DNA of 64,000 bases from Rhodopseudomonas faecalis (GCF_003217325.1 NZ_QJTI01000008.1:96764-160763); one strand, 5' to 3'. Shown: positions 17,991 through 25,344, counted from the stretch's first letter. Translations and numbers: made by a program. The notes: generated by a model from the letters alone, not told the origin.

Positions 17991-18326
17991 TCAGTCCCGG
18001 TCTTCGCGGGGCCGCGGGCGGCTCCAGTGCAGCGACCATGACGAGCCTGCATCGTCGTCGCGGAACAGGTTGGCGCGGATCGGGTGCGGTAAGGCCGGAT
18101 CGTCGAGCAGCACCGAGAGATATTCGCCAGCCTTTTCGCCGGTGCGTTTCCATGCAGCACCGACCTCCGGCCCGTCATGTTCAATGAAATGGACGCGATA
18201 GTCCGGCGCATTCTCCGCATCGGAATGCTCAGTGGGCACGATGACGAGATCGCGCTTCATGGTGAGCGTGACGAGCTGACCGGCGAAGCCGGATGCGTCA
18301 CGCGCAAATTGACCGATCTGTGGCAT
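17991..18326 (-). CDS. DUF736 domain-containing protein (copy 1)
   Basis: 111 aa, ATG with AGGAG upstream. It matches DUF736: IGQFARDASGFAGQL..LT near the start, GAAWKRTGEKAGEYLSVLLD in the middle and IRANLFRD.....W.LHWSRP at the end. The family is restricted to plasmids and ICEs of Proteobacteria. The fold looks like a small beta-barrel, function unknown. A better-conserved paralogue lies at 29,323-29,649. Confidence 0.88.
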   Translation of the reverse strand: MPQIGQFARDASGFAGQLVTLTMKRDLVIVPTEHSDAENAPDYRVHFIEHDGPEVGAAWKRTGEKAGEYLSVLLDDPALPHPIRANLFRDDDAGSSWSLHWSRPRPREDRD

Positions 18327-18361
18327 GGTATGTCTCCTGTGTTGGTGGGTTTGGCGTGGGT

Positions 18362-18907
18362 TCAATGCGTGACCGCCCGCCATTCGTAGCGGCCATCGCC
18401 TTCCTCATCGGTCCAGAGCGGAAGCGCCCGGCCGATGACGGAACTGGCGGGAACAGGTCCGAAGTAACGGCCGTCGAGGCTGTCCCGGATTTCCCAATTC
18501 ATGAGGAAGAGTTCGCCGTCGCGGATGATGCGGCAGCCCTGCCAGACCGGCAGATCGCGTCCCATGCGGTCGCGCTCCAGTGCATCGCCCATCTCGACGT
18601 TATCGACGGTGATCGTCGCACCGCTGCGGCAGACGCGCTGTCCCGGCAAGCCGAGGACGCGTTTCAGCAGCGGCACGTCCCGCCCGATATAGCCGCGCTC
18701 GACCATGAACCGCTCCAGCGGTTCGGGCGGCGCGATGACGACGAGTTCAGGAACTTCGACCACATCGGCAGGAACAACTGTGTAGAAGCCGATGGGTGCG
18801 CTGGCGGTCGCATTCCAGATCAGCCTGGTTGGCGGATCGGCAACAGCCGTGGCGACAAGCGTACCGACGGCCAACATGGACACGGCGAGGATAAGACGGC
18901 GGCTCAT
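18362..18907 (-). CDS. traF: Conjugal transfer S26-type peptidase TraF
   Basis: 181 aa. An N-terminal membrane anchor (RLILAVSMLAVGTLVATAVA) is followed by the S26 catalytic Ser in ASAPIGFYTV and the catalytic Lys in LLKRVLGLPGQRVC. TraF of RP4 cyclises/processes the TrbC pilin, and both proteins are present here. The start overlaps the DUF2840 stop by 4 bp. ATG 18,907 is chosen over an upstream frame extension because it keeps the signal anchor at the N-terminus. Confidence 0.94.
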   Translation of the reverse strand: MSRRLILAVSMLAVGTLVATAVADPPTRLIWNATASAPIGFYTVVPADVVEVPELVVIAPPEPLERFMVERGYIGRDVPLLKRVLGLPGQRVCRSGATITVDNVEMGDALERDRMGRDLPVWQGCRIIRDGELFLMNWEIRDSLDGRYFGPVPASSVIGRALPLWTDEEGDGRYEWRAVTH

Positions 18908-19422
18908 GGTGCAATCCTCCGGCGGCTGACCCATGCGGCATGGCGCTCCGGGGTGTAGGGGTTGGGTTCCTGGCCGGCACTCAAACGGTTGTGGACGTGC
19001 CGCCAATGATCCGGCGCAACATCCGCCGGATCGACGCCAAGTGCGTCCACGGCATCAATCAGGGCCAGCACCCGCTGGACTTGTCGCCAGCCGTCGATAC
19101 GCAGCAGGATCTCGCCGCCAGGACGAACGAAGGGCACGGTCTGGTACGGTTCGCCACGCCCGACAGCGCGCAGGATGTCGAGCCGCGAAACGATGGTGCC
19201 GTAATCGTTGGAGGCCCAGCGGACGAAGGCGAAGATGCTTTCGGGCGCAAAACCGATCAGACTGCGGCGGCGGTCGATGATCTGTTCAAAGCTCTTGCGG
19301 CCGAAGCGTATCCAGCGCTCGACCTTCTTCTTCTGGAAGGTCAGTTCGACCAATGTGGTGAACGGTGCAGGCCCGTCCGCCTGCGGATGTTCATGCGCAG
19401 CGCGCACAGTTTTGCCGGTCAT
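18904..19422 (-). CDS. DUF2840 domain-containing protein
   Basis: 172 aa. It contains TLVELTFQKKKVERWIRFGR, YGTIVSRLDILRAV and GGEILLRIDGWRQVQRVLALID, as in the DUF2840 family that sits between parA and traF in Trb-type ICEs. No catalytic motif is visible. It is translationally coupled on both sides by 4-bp overlaps, so it is part of the parA-traF operon. Function unknown. Confidence 0.88.
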   Translation of the reverse strand: MTGKTVRAAHEHPQADGPAPFTTLVELTFQKKKVERWIRFGRKSFEQIIDRRRSLIGFAPESIFAFVRWASNDYGTIVSRLDILRAVGRGEPYQTVPFVRPGGEILLRIDGWRQVQRVLALIDAVDALGVDPADVAPDHWRHVHNRLSAGQEPNPYTPERHAAWVSRRRIAP

Positions 19423-19673
19423 GGCTGATCTCTTTCAATGGATGGAAACTCGCGGACCAGCAGCTCGCGCAGCATCACGGCGACGGTGACACCGCGCCGG
19501 AAAGCGGCAACCTTGATGCGCCCGCGCAGTTCGGGCGTAATGTCGATGGTCAGGCGGGCGGTGAACGCCTCCGTCGCCGACTTGCCGGTTGTCGGCGCAT
19601 CGGCAGCTCTGACCCAGCTATCGGGATTGCCCGGACGCGATGCGAAGCCGGATTTGACGGGCGGACGAGTCAT
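19419..19673 (-). CDS. Ribbon-helix-helix partition-associated protein
   Basis: 84 aa. The C-terminal half reads FTARLTIDITPELRGRIKVA...GVTVAVMLRELLVREFP, a MetJ/Arc-type ribbon-helix-helix. It overlaps parA by 4 bp. By position it may be the centromere-binding partner of ParA (ParG-like) and also a repressor of the operon. That role is inference. The N-terminal 35 residues are Pro/Ser-rich and probably disordered. Confidence 0.8.
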   Translation of the reverse strand: MTRPPVKSGFASRPGNPDSWVRAADAPTTGKSATEAFTARLTIDITPELRGRIKVAAFRRGVTVAVMLRELLVREFPSIERDQP

Positions 19674-20323
19674 GGCACGATCCTCCCGATACCCAGGCCA
19701 TCGATCTCGGCCACCAGCGCTGTGACTTCCCGTGCGGCCCGTTCGCCGCCATCGGTCTCCGATACCAGCCGTCCGGTCTGTGCGGTTTCGGCGAAGGCGA
19801 CACGCTGGCCGACCGTCGTGGCCAGCAAGGGCGGATCATGGTCAGCCAGTGTCTCGGCCGTTTCGCGAGCGATCACGGTGCGCGCCCCACATCGGTTCAG
19901 CAGAAAACGGGCGGACAGCTCCGGGCGATAGATGCGTGCTTCATTCAGAAGCGCCAGCATTTCGGCTGATGCCCAGCCGTCAAAGGGGGATGGCTGCACC
20001 GGGATCAGCACCAGATCGGCTGCAAGCAGCGCAGAGCGCATCAGACCAGTGACACGGGGCGGACCATCAATGACGACATGATCGGCGTCACGCGCCAGTT
20101 CCGGTGCTTCCCTGTGCAGAGTATCGCGGGCAAGGCCGATGACGGTGAACAGCCTTGGCAGTCCTTCATGGCTGCGCCGCACCGACCAGTCGAGTGCGGA
20201 GCCTTGCGGGTCTGCATCGATCAGGATGACGCGCTTGCCTTGCGCAGCCCAGGCTCCGGCGAGATGCAGCGCCAGCGTGGTCTTGCCCACGCCGCCTTTC
20301 TGGTTGAGGAGCGCGACGATCAT
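19670..20323 (-). CDS. parA: ParA family partition ATPase
   Basis: 217 aa. A short ParA/MinD ATPase with deviant Walker A NQKGGVGKTTLALHL at residues 7-21, Walker A' ILIDADPQGSALDW and Walker B HVVIDGPPRV. The size fits the small plasmid type that pairs with a ribbon-helix-helix protein. It overlaps repA by 4 bp. It probably stabilises the excised circular ICE. Confidence 0.95.
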   Translation of the reverse strand: MIVALLNQKGGVGKTTLALHLAGAWAAQGKRVILIDADPQGSALDWSVRRSHEGLPRLFTVIGLARDTLHREAPELARDADHVVIDGPPRVTGLMRSALLAADLVLIPVQPSPFDGWASAEMLALLNEARIYRPELSARFLLNRCGARTVIARETAETLADHDPPLLATTVGQRVAFAETAQTGRLVSETDGGERAAREVTALVAEIDGLGIGRIVP

Positions 20324-21465
20324 CGCCGCCCCCCAGGCTTGCCACGAGGAAGTTCAGGCGTGTTCGCTGGCGCGATCGTTCCTGGGTTTGCGTTTGTCAG
20401 CTTGCCTTTGAGGACACCCGATTTCAGTGCCGCGCCGGCCTTAGCGATGAGCTTTTCCACATCGCGCCGCCGCTCTTCAAAGTTAGATTCTGTGTTAGAC
20501 TCTAAGTTAAGGGCGCGGTTTTCGCTTTTATTACTTGATGATAGAAGCTGTTTGGGTTCCCGATAGCACGAGCCTCCGGTTCCTGATGGCACGATAGTCC
20601 GGGTTCCCGATAGCACGAGGCCATCCACAGGTTTTCCACAGGACGGAACTGGCTCGAAAGCGAGCAGTATCCTGCCGCCGGTTTCGATCTCGGTGAACAG
20701 GGTGTAGCCCGGCAATGGCTGGCGACGGATAATGTCGCGCAGTTCGAAAGCGAAGCGCTTGAACGGCGAGAGGCTTCCCGATTTTTGGTACAGGTGCCGG
20801 AAATCGAACCGCCAACCATTTTTTTGCCGTCCACCATGCTTGCGCACCAGACGATAGAGCCAGCGGTCCAATCCTCCGGTTAGATCGAAATAGGCCCGGT
20901 CGATGGTGAGGATCAGGGCGTCATCCAGAACCGCACTGTAAAACCAGTCGGGAACGATCATCTCGATCCCGTCCGGGCGGCCGTTGGCATCGGTTCGTTC
21001 ATGCCACTCGTTGATCCACGAAAAGCGATGGCGTCGCCCATTGGAGCGCTGGCGGATCGAGGTCGCAACGGTGGTCGATTGCAGGCGGTCCAGCGCCGCT
21101 TTCAAACGCTGATAGTCACGCAGCGAGGTTCCCCTCCCGGTGAATGTCAGGATTTCATAGGGCGTTGCGGCCATCAGGCGCGACGTGCGCAGACCGGCAT
21201 CCCGCGCTTGAACAATCTGACTGGCCGCCCAAATCAGAATATCGGCGTCCCAGATCGTCGCCATACCGTGATCAGGAACAGCTTCGACGCGGATCGAGAC
21301 ACTGCCAAGCTCGAAATCAATCGGGCGTGTGCGGTGTGACTTGGAAAGAGAGAAGAAAGGATAAGCCATGAGATCCTGCGCGTCTCGTGGAGCGAATTCA
21401 CCGGGAAGCGCCCGAAACAGATCGAGTTGCCCGCGTTCCGAGGCGGATGGATGCTGAACTGCCAT
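20320..21465 (-). CDS. repA: Replication initiator protein A (RepA)
   Basis: 381 aa from ATG 21,465 (GTG at 21,555 is the longest frame). It matches the RPA replication-initiator family: FFSLSKSHRTRPIDFELGSV, EIVTFTGRG-like EILTFTGRGTSLRDY, WYLYRLVRKH-like RWLYRLVRKHGGR and SPFKRFAFELRDIIRR. It allows plasmid-like replication of the excised element. Three 17-bp direct repeats resembling iterons lie inside the gene. The last 100 residues after the repeats are unlike the rest. Confidence 0.9.
   Translation of the reverse strand: MAVQHPSASERGQLDLFRALPGEFAPRDAQDLMAYPFFSLSKSHRTRPIDFELGSVSIRVEAVPDHGMATIWDADILIWAASQIVQARDAGLRTSRLMAATPYEILTFTGRGTSLRDYQRLKAALDRLQSTTVATSIRQRSNGRRHRFSWINEWHERTDANGRPDGIEMIVPDWFYSAVLDDALILTIDRAYFDLTGGLDRWLYRLVRKHGGRQKNGWRFDFRHLYQKSGSLSPFKRFAFELRDIIRRQPLPGYTLFTEIETGGRILLAFEPVPSCGKPVDGLVLSGTRTIVPSGTGGSCYREPKQLLSSSNKSENRALNLESNTESNFEERRRDVEKLIAKAGAALKSGVLKGKLTNANPGTIAPANTPELPRGKPGGRR
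20555..20618. repeat. Iteron-like direct repeats inside repA (possible oriV)
   Basis: Three 17-bp direct repeats: ggttcccgatagcacga at 20,555-20,571 and 20,602-20,618 (identical) and ggttcctgatggcacga at 20,578-20,594 (two mismatches). Start-to-start spacing is 23 and 24 bp, about two helical turns, so all copies face the same side of the DNA. Such repeats are typical RepA binding sites. An AT-rich stretch follows at 20,480-20,545. Confidence 0.65.
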
Positions 21466-21484
21466 CAGGGGCTGACAGCCACGT

Positions 21485-21766
21485 TCAGCGCGTGATGCGC
21501 TTGGTTGACGTGAATGCGGTCGGCGGTAGAGGTTTCGCTGGGAGAACCTGTCCACGTGGATCAGACGTTGACGTCACCGCTCCGCGCGCAACCCAGGCTG
21601 CGAGATCCTCGACCGAATAGACCACGCGACCGCCGAGCTTGTGATAGGCCGGCCCCGTTCCATAGGTCCGGTGCTTTTCCAAAGTTCGTGCGGAAAGGCT
21701 GAGGAAGTCGGCGGCTTCCTTGGTGCGCAGGTAGCGTGGCGGCAAGGCGGCGATATCAGGTCGCAT
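21485..21766 (-). CDS. rdfS: AlpA/MerR-type helix-turn-helix protein, RdfS-like excisionase
   Basis: 93 aa, ATG with GGAGG upstream. The HTH_17 pattern is RYLRTKEAADFLSLSARTLE..R..GTGPAYHKLGGRVVYSVEDL..WV, the AlpA/excisionase fold. Its place between the DUF2285 activator and repA matches rdfS of ICEMlSym-type elements, where RdfS is the recombination directionality factor activated by FseA. Known RdfS proteins work with tyrosine integrases, whereas the visible recombinase here is a serine type. Confidence 0.75.
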   Translation of the reverse strand: MRPDIAALPPRYLRTKEAADFLSLSARTLEKHRTYGTGPAYHKLGGRVVYSVEDLAAWVARGAVTSTSDPRGQVLPAKPLPPTAFTSTKRITR

Positions 21767-21901
21767 GGGGTGGCCTCCGTGGTTGTGCAGGATGCCGCTG
21801 ACGATCAGCGGCATGACATGCGCACGGTGGCGAAGACGCGGCGGTATGGGGGATGAGGAAGATTGCAGGCGGCAAATCCTCACCCCCGATCAGGCGGCGC
21901 G

Positions 21902-22504
21902 TCAGGGTTTGCGACGATGGCGCAAAAGATCTCGGTAGCCGCCATCGATCAGCGCGGCGGCGGAACGGACAAGGGCGATAACAGAGGCGCGCAACGCAGA
22001 TGTCTTCCACGGCTCGGCACGAACACGCGCCTCTCCGTAGATAGCGATGGCAATTTCACGATAGGTCGCGTGATTGGCGTTTCCGTCGGCAGCCTGCATC
22101 ATCAGGCGGAAGCGTCGGCGCTGATATGGCGTCATTCTGGAATCGCGGCGCACGGGCTTCGCGGCCAGCATTTGCCATAGCCTGAGAATGGCTTCGAGCC
22201 TATCCGGCAGATCGCCATCCAGAGGCAGGATGAGCGCTGGCTGCGCATCAGCACTGGTTTCGGCGAGGATCAGATATTGAACGCCGTCTCTGGCTCCGCA
22301 AATGCCATATGCACCTTCTGGTCCGTGGATGCCGTCAGCAATATCGACGGATAACGCGGAGGGCGATGGCCGGAGAAAATCTGGGGCCGTTCCGAGTATC
22401 AGCATGTCCGGATTGGCGACGGGCGACCAGATCACGGGTTGATCGAGAGCAGAAAGTCCGGGGTCTGCCGGGAAATCGCAACCCCCAGCAGTCTTGGACA
22501 TCAT
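21902..22504 (-). CDS. fseA: DUF2285 protein, C-terminal part of an FseA-like activator
   Basis: 200 aa if begun at its own ATG (22,504). However, the first 12 codons overlap the upstream DUF6499 frame, and good homology starts only at FPADPGLSALDQPVIW, exactly where the upstream frame would enter after a +1 slip. The C-terminal DUF2285 helix-turn-helix is at TPYQRRRFRLMMQAADG to LRASVIALVRSAAALIDGGY. In ICEMlSym-R7A the same two-ORF arrangement (msi172-msi171) is read as one protein, FseA, by programmed +1 frameshifting; FseA turns on rdfS. A fused product here would be 254 aa. Confidence 0.8.
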   Translation of the reverse strand: MMSKTAGGCDFPADPGLSALDQPVIWSPVANPDMLILGTAPDFLRPSPSALSVDIADGIHGPEGAYGICGARDGVQYLILAETSADAQPALILPLDGDLPDRLEAILRLWQMLAAKPVRRDSRMTPYQRRRFRLMMQAADGNANHATYREIAIAIYGEARVRAEPWKTSALRASVIALVRSAAALIDGGYRDLLRHRRKP

Positions 22505-22667
22505 CCGAAAGGGGAAGGTCTCTGTCGCCTTGCGTTACGATATTATCGAAGCTGGCTTGATAAGCAGCATTACGGCGCAGACATTCCCAGGCGACGCCCT
22601 CAACGGGAAGGTCATCGTAGAATTCATACTGGTCCTGATCTCGCCAGCGGGATGTATCCGGCTTCAT
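22335..22667 (-). CDS. fseA: DUF6499-type N-terminal part of an FseA-like activator
   Basis: 110 aa in the zero frame. ATG 22,667 has AGGAGCGG upstream. The first 66 residues (PDTSRWRDQDQYEFYDDLP, EGVAWECLRRNAAYQ, then WGLRFP) match the conserved N-terminus of this activator family. The 44 residues after FP do not and are probably out-of-frame tail. Reading +1 at codons 65-66 joins it to the DUF2285 ORF. It is either a programmed frameshift gene or a one-base insertion mutant. Confidence 0.75.
   Translation of the reverse strand: MKPDTSRWRDQDQYEFYDDLPVEGVAWECLRRNAAYQASFDNIVTQGDRDLPLSDDVQDCWGLRFPGRPRTFCSRSTRDLVARRQSGHADTRNGPRFSPAIALRVIRRYC
22466..22475 (-). other. Predicted +1 ribosomal frameshift site of fseA
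   Basis: On the minus strand the codons are TTT CCC GGC A (22,475 down to 22,466). Slipping +1 on either TTT-C or CCC-G gives the same peptide FP followed by ADPG in the DUF2285 frame. CCC-G is a classic +1 slippery context. The upstream context is TGG GGG TTG CGA. Confidence 0.55.
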
Positions 22668-22794
22668 GCTCCGCTCCTGGTTGAAACCGCACAGGTGGAG
22701 CTTGAGAAGATTGCGGCGCTTCTCCCGCGATGGAAGCCGAGACGAAAACATGAGGCGATGCTTTCAGGGCATCGCTGGCGTAACGGCGGTAAGC

Positions 22795-23082
22795 TCAGTT
22801 TCGATCTGGATGACGCAGCAGCTGGCGATAGCCGCTCTTTGTCATCCACCGCGCGCGGGACAGGTGGCTGTCGTGAACATTTCGGGCACGCTCTGGTTCC
22901 AGAATAGGGTCGATACCGAACAGAACATTGACGGCTTCGGTCCACTCCGCACCATCAGTGGCAGCGTCAAGCAAGCGCATGTAGAGCTTTACATGCGCCC
23001 GGTCATATTCGGTCAGCTTGTCGCCGACAGGTGCGATGTCATCGAAGGGCATGAGCGCAGATGTCATGTCGGGTGTCGCCAT
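22795..23082 (-). CDS. qseM: Single-domain DUF2285 protein, QseM-like antiactivator
   Basis: 95 aa. It consists almost only of a DUF2285 domain: KLTEYDRAHVKLYMRLLDAA, WTEAVNVLFGIDP, HLSRARWMTKSGYRQLLR. In ICEMlSym-R7A the one-domain DUF2285 protein QseM binds and blocks FseA (and TraR), holding transfer off. Here it lies directly upstream of the FseA-like gene and downstream of a QseC-like gene, which supports the assignment. The antiactivator role is inferred from that system. Confidence 0.75.
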   Translation of the reverse strand: MATPDMTSALMPFDDIAPVGDKLTEYDRAHVKLYMRLLDAATDGAEWTEAVNVLFGIDPILEPERARNVHDSHLSRARWMTKSGYRQLLRHPDRN

Positions 23083-23145
23083 ATCACACAGGCGGTGTCA
23101 TCGGCGCGTAGACAGTTCAACCCGAGCCAATCAGGCATCATGGCT

Positions 23146-23397
23146 TTACGGGTATCTTTTCTCGTCCTGGTCATGAACCAACAACACTCCTTGCCCGCGA
23201 TCCGTGGACAGGAGAACGATCCCTGCTGCTTCAAGCGCCCGCCGCACCTGATCACGCGTTGTCTCATACACCTCGAGCCGGCTCTCGGACTCGAGGCGCT
23301 TCAGGGCAGTCAGCGATATTCGGGCCTTGTCAGCGAGCGTCTCCTGCGTCCAGCCCAGTAACGCGCGTGCGGCCCGCGACTGTCGAGCGGTGATCAT
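23146..23397 (-). CDS. qseC: Cro/CI-type HTH protein, QseC-like repressor
   Basis: 83 aa. The HTH_3 domain covers residues 5-60 (ARQSRAARALLGWTQETLAD, SLTALKRLESE), followed by VRRALEAAGIVLLSTDRGQGV, a common tail in small XRE regulators. Its ATG lies in the left half of a perfect 20-bp palindrome. Position upstream of the qseM-like and fseA-like genes matches qseC, the repressor that sets the off state of ICEMlSym-R7A. Confidence 0.75.
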   Translation of the reverse strand: MITARQSRAARALLGWTQETLADKARISLTALKRLESESRLEVYETTRDQVRRALEAAGIVLLSTDRGQGVLLVHDQDEKRYP

Positions 23398-23408
23398 GCA
23401 TGATCACC
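23389..23408. promoter_or_regulatory. Perfect 20-bp palindrome over the qseC start codon
   Basis: ggtgatcatgcatgatcacc equals its own reverse complement and covers the start codon of the QseC-like gene (23,395-23,397). A dimeric HTH repressor bound there would block its own transcription or translation start. It is the strongest operator candidate in the control region. Confidence 0.65.
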
Positions 23409-23601
23409 TCCCATCGCGACCGGCGCGCATTCCAGAACTACGGCTATTTTAGTCGCTCTTGCGTAGCGCGCCACATGATTTCTTCGAATCTGGCGATGGC
23501 GATGCTTCTACAAAGCAGCACATCACAGGCCTGATTCGGTTTCTCTGTGCAGGCGCAGCACCTGCAGAGGGCTCGGTCGCGATCTGGCAAAAATGATCCA
23601 T

Positions 23602-23634
23602 AAACATATCCATTGAACGCAAAATGATATGTTT
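23602..23634. promoter_or_regulatory. Inverted repeat upstream of hipBA, site 1
   Basis: aaacatatc (23,602-23,610) and gatatgttt (23,626-23,634) form a perfect 9-bp inverted repeat with a 15-bp spacer. The centre-to-centre distance of about two helical turns fits a HipB-type dimer contacting two half sites. Likely autoregulation of hipBA. Confidence 0.5.
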
Positions 23635-23687
23635 GCAGATCAACTCCATTGCAAATTCTGGGAGGCGTGATACCTATTCAGATCAAT

Positions 23688-23702
23688 ATCATTACGAATG
23701 AT
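23688..23702. promoter_or_regulatory. Inverted repeat upstream of hipBA, site 2
   Basis: atcatt-acg-aatgat is a perfect 15-bp inverted repeat ending 15 bp before the hipB start. It may be a second operator or overlap the promoter. Confidence 0.4.
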
Positions 23703-23717
23703 CCGTAAGGGTTCCAC

Positions 23718-24038
23718 ATGAAGTCAGAGGAAGAAACGCTGGGGTTGGTCGGCGACCATTTTCGCCGTGCAAGGCTGTCCATGGGTATGACCCAGGGACA
23801 AGTGGCCGATCTCGCCGGCATTTCACGGCCACGCTACCGGGATATCGAGACGGGGGCTGCGGCCGCACGCACCACGACATTGATCAACATCGCCCGGGCG
23901 CTTGGTCTGGAAATGATGCTGGTCCCGCAGGTGATGGTGCCTGCCATCGAGGCGCTTCTGCGACCCGAGTCCGAGGACGATCAGCCCGCCTTCAGCCCAC
24001 AACCGGAGAGTGACGATGACAGCCGCCCGTACCGCTGA
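23718..24038 (+). CDS. hipB: HipB-like XRE antitoxin/regulator
   Basis: 106 aa. The HTH_3 domain spans residues 8-65 (LVGDHFRRARLSMGMTQGQV, ISRPRYRDIETGAAAARTTT), followed by IARALGLEMMLVP, the beta strand typical of HipB. A Pro/Ser/Asp tail follows. It overlaps the hipA-like gene by 23 bp, so the two are co-expressed. It should neutralise HipA and repress the operon through the palindromes upstream. Confidence 0.85.
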   Translation: MKSEEETLGLVGDHFRRARLSMGMTQGQVADLAGISRPRYRDIETGAAAARTTTLINIARALGLEMMLVPQVMVPAIEALLRPESEDDQPAFSPQPESDDDSRPYR

Positions 24039-25257
24039 GACCATCACTTCGCTTGATGTGTTCCTGAACAATACGAAGGTCGGCACAATCGTCAGGACGC
24101 CGGGTGATTTCAATGCTTTCAGCCTTGATCCGGCCTATCGCGCAATCGGCGGCATTCCAGTTCTCAGTCTGTCGCTGCGCGCAGCATCCGGAGGCTTGCG
24201 CAAGGATCCGCGGCCTGTCGCAGGCAGCCTGCCACCTTTCTTTGCCAATCTGCTGCCCGAAGACAGGTTACGTGAGGCGATGGAAAAGCATCATGCGGGC
24301 AATGTACGACCGGGCAACGATTTCGACCTCCTCGCCACCCTTGGCGCGGACTTGCCGGGGGCTGTGCGCGTGCTGCCCAGTGACGGGCAACCCGGTATCG
24401 GAGCGGCACCCATGCAAGGTCAGCCCAAGGCCCGCTTCTCACTGGCAGGCGTGCAGATGAAGCTCTCGGTGATGAAGAACACCGGCAAGGGCGGTGGACT
24501 GACCCTGCCGCTCGGCGATGACCAGGGGCAGTATATTGCGAAGTTTCCTTCGACCGCCTTTCCGGGCGTGTCGGAGAACGAGTTCGCAAATCTCGCGCTT
24601 GCCGAAGCGATCGGCATGGATGTGCCCGCACGCGAACTCGTCAACAGAGACCAGTTCGAGGGCATTCCCGAAGAATTTGAGACGCTTGCAGAAGGTCTGG
24701 TCCTGCTTGTTCGACGCTTCGACCGTGGAGCAGATGGGCAACGCATCCATATCGAAGATTTCGCACAAGTTTTTGGCCTCTATCCGGCCCGTAAATATGA
24801 TGGCGCTGCTTCCCACGACATCGCATCTGCCCTGAACGTGGCGATCTCACCGTTCGCCGCGCTGGATTTTGTCCGGCGGCTGACATTCTCGGTAGTCATG
24901 GGCAATGGCGATATGCATCTCAAGAACTGGTCGCTGATCTATCCGGGAACTGGCGACACCCCGGCGCTTGCCCCGATCTATGACATGCTTTCGACGGTTC
25001 CCTATATCCCGGCCGATAAGCTTGCGCTGTCTCTGGGGGGCGAGCGGACCTTCAAGGGTCTAGCCCCGGCCCGATGGAAGACGTTTGCCAATCGTGCAAG
25101 GCTTCCGGAGCCAGCCGTGCTCAAGGCCGTTGCCGAGACGGTGAAGCACATCGATGTGAAATGGTGGTCACTGCCGGAACGGGAGGTGGTCCCCCCGCTC
25201 GTGCTGGAGCGCATCGACGCCCATGTGAAAACCATGATCCCGATCCTGACCGACTGA
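24016..25257 (+). CDS. hipA: HipA-like serine/threonine kinase toxin
   Basis: 413 aa; ATG 24,016 is preferred (GGAG 9 nt upstream) over a GTG two codons earlier. The N-subdomain-1 (VFLNNTKVGTIVR...LPPFFANLLPE) is followed by the HipA C-domain. It has FSLAGVQMKLSV for nucleotide binding, the catalytic loop GNGDMHLKNW (D299, N304) and the metal-binding Asp in PIYDML (D324). All kinase residues look intact. HipA kinases inactivate aminoacyl-tRNA synthetases and induce dormancy. On an ICE it may act as an addiction or phage-response module. Confidence 0.9.
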   Translation: MTAARTAETITSLDVFLNNTKVGTIVRTPGDFNAFSLDPAYRAIGGIPVLSLSLRAASGGLRKDPRPVAGSLPPFFANLLPEDRLREAMEKHHAGNVRPGNDFDLLATLGADLPGAVRVLPSDGQPGIGAAPMQGQPKARFSLAGVQMKLSVMKNTGKGGGLTLPLGDDQGQYIAKFPSTAFPGVSENEFANLALAEAIGMDVPARELVNRDQFEGIPEEFETLAEGLVLLVRRFDRGADGQRIHIEDFAQVFGLYPARKYDGAASHDIASALNVAISPFAALDFVRRLTFSVVMGNGDMHLKNWSLIYPGTGDTPALAPIYDMLSTVPYIPADKLALSLGGERTFKGLAPARWKTFANRARLPEPAVLKAVAETVKHIDVKWWSLPEREVVPPLVLERIDAHVKTMIPILTD

Positions 25258-25344
25258 GATGGTTTTTATCTCGCGTAGGAAGGGTCGTTTTCGATTGGCC
25301 TTTAAAGGGAAACTGGCGGTAGTGCCGCATTCGGCTAGGCGCCG

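Larger units (their letters stand above)
23409..23717. other. Divergent control region between qseC-like and hipB-like genes
   Basis: 309 bp without a gene. It holds two inverted repeats listed separately (23,602-23,634 and 23,688-23,702) on the hipB side. A TTGCAA at 23,649-23,654 followed 16 bp later by TACCTA is a weak promoter candidate for hipB. No further structure was seen in 23,409-23,600. Confidence 0.5.

Noticed and set aside
23064..23174. Possible 36-aa gene between the QseM- and QseC-like genes (TRTRKDTRKAMMPDWLGLN)
   Set aside because: It overlaps the 3' end of the QseC-like gene and the start of the QseM-like gene, has no ribosome-binding site, and no homologue is recalled.
25290..25310. 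cctttaaagg palindrome between hipA and arsO as a terminator
   Set aside because: The palindrome has no loop and no T-run, so it is too short to call.
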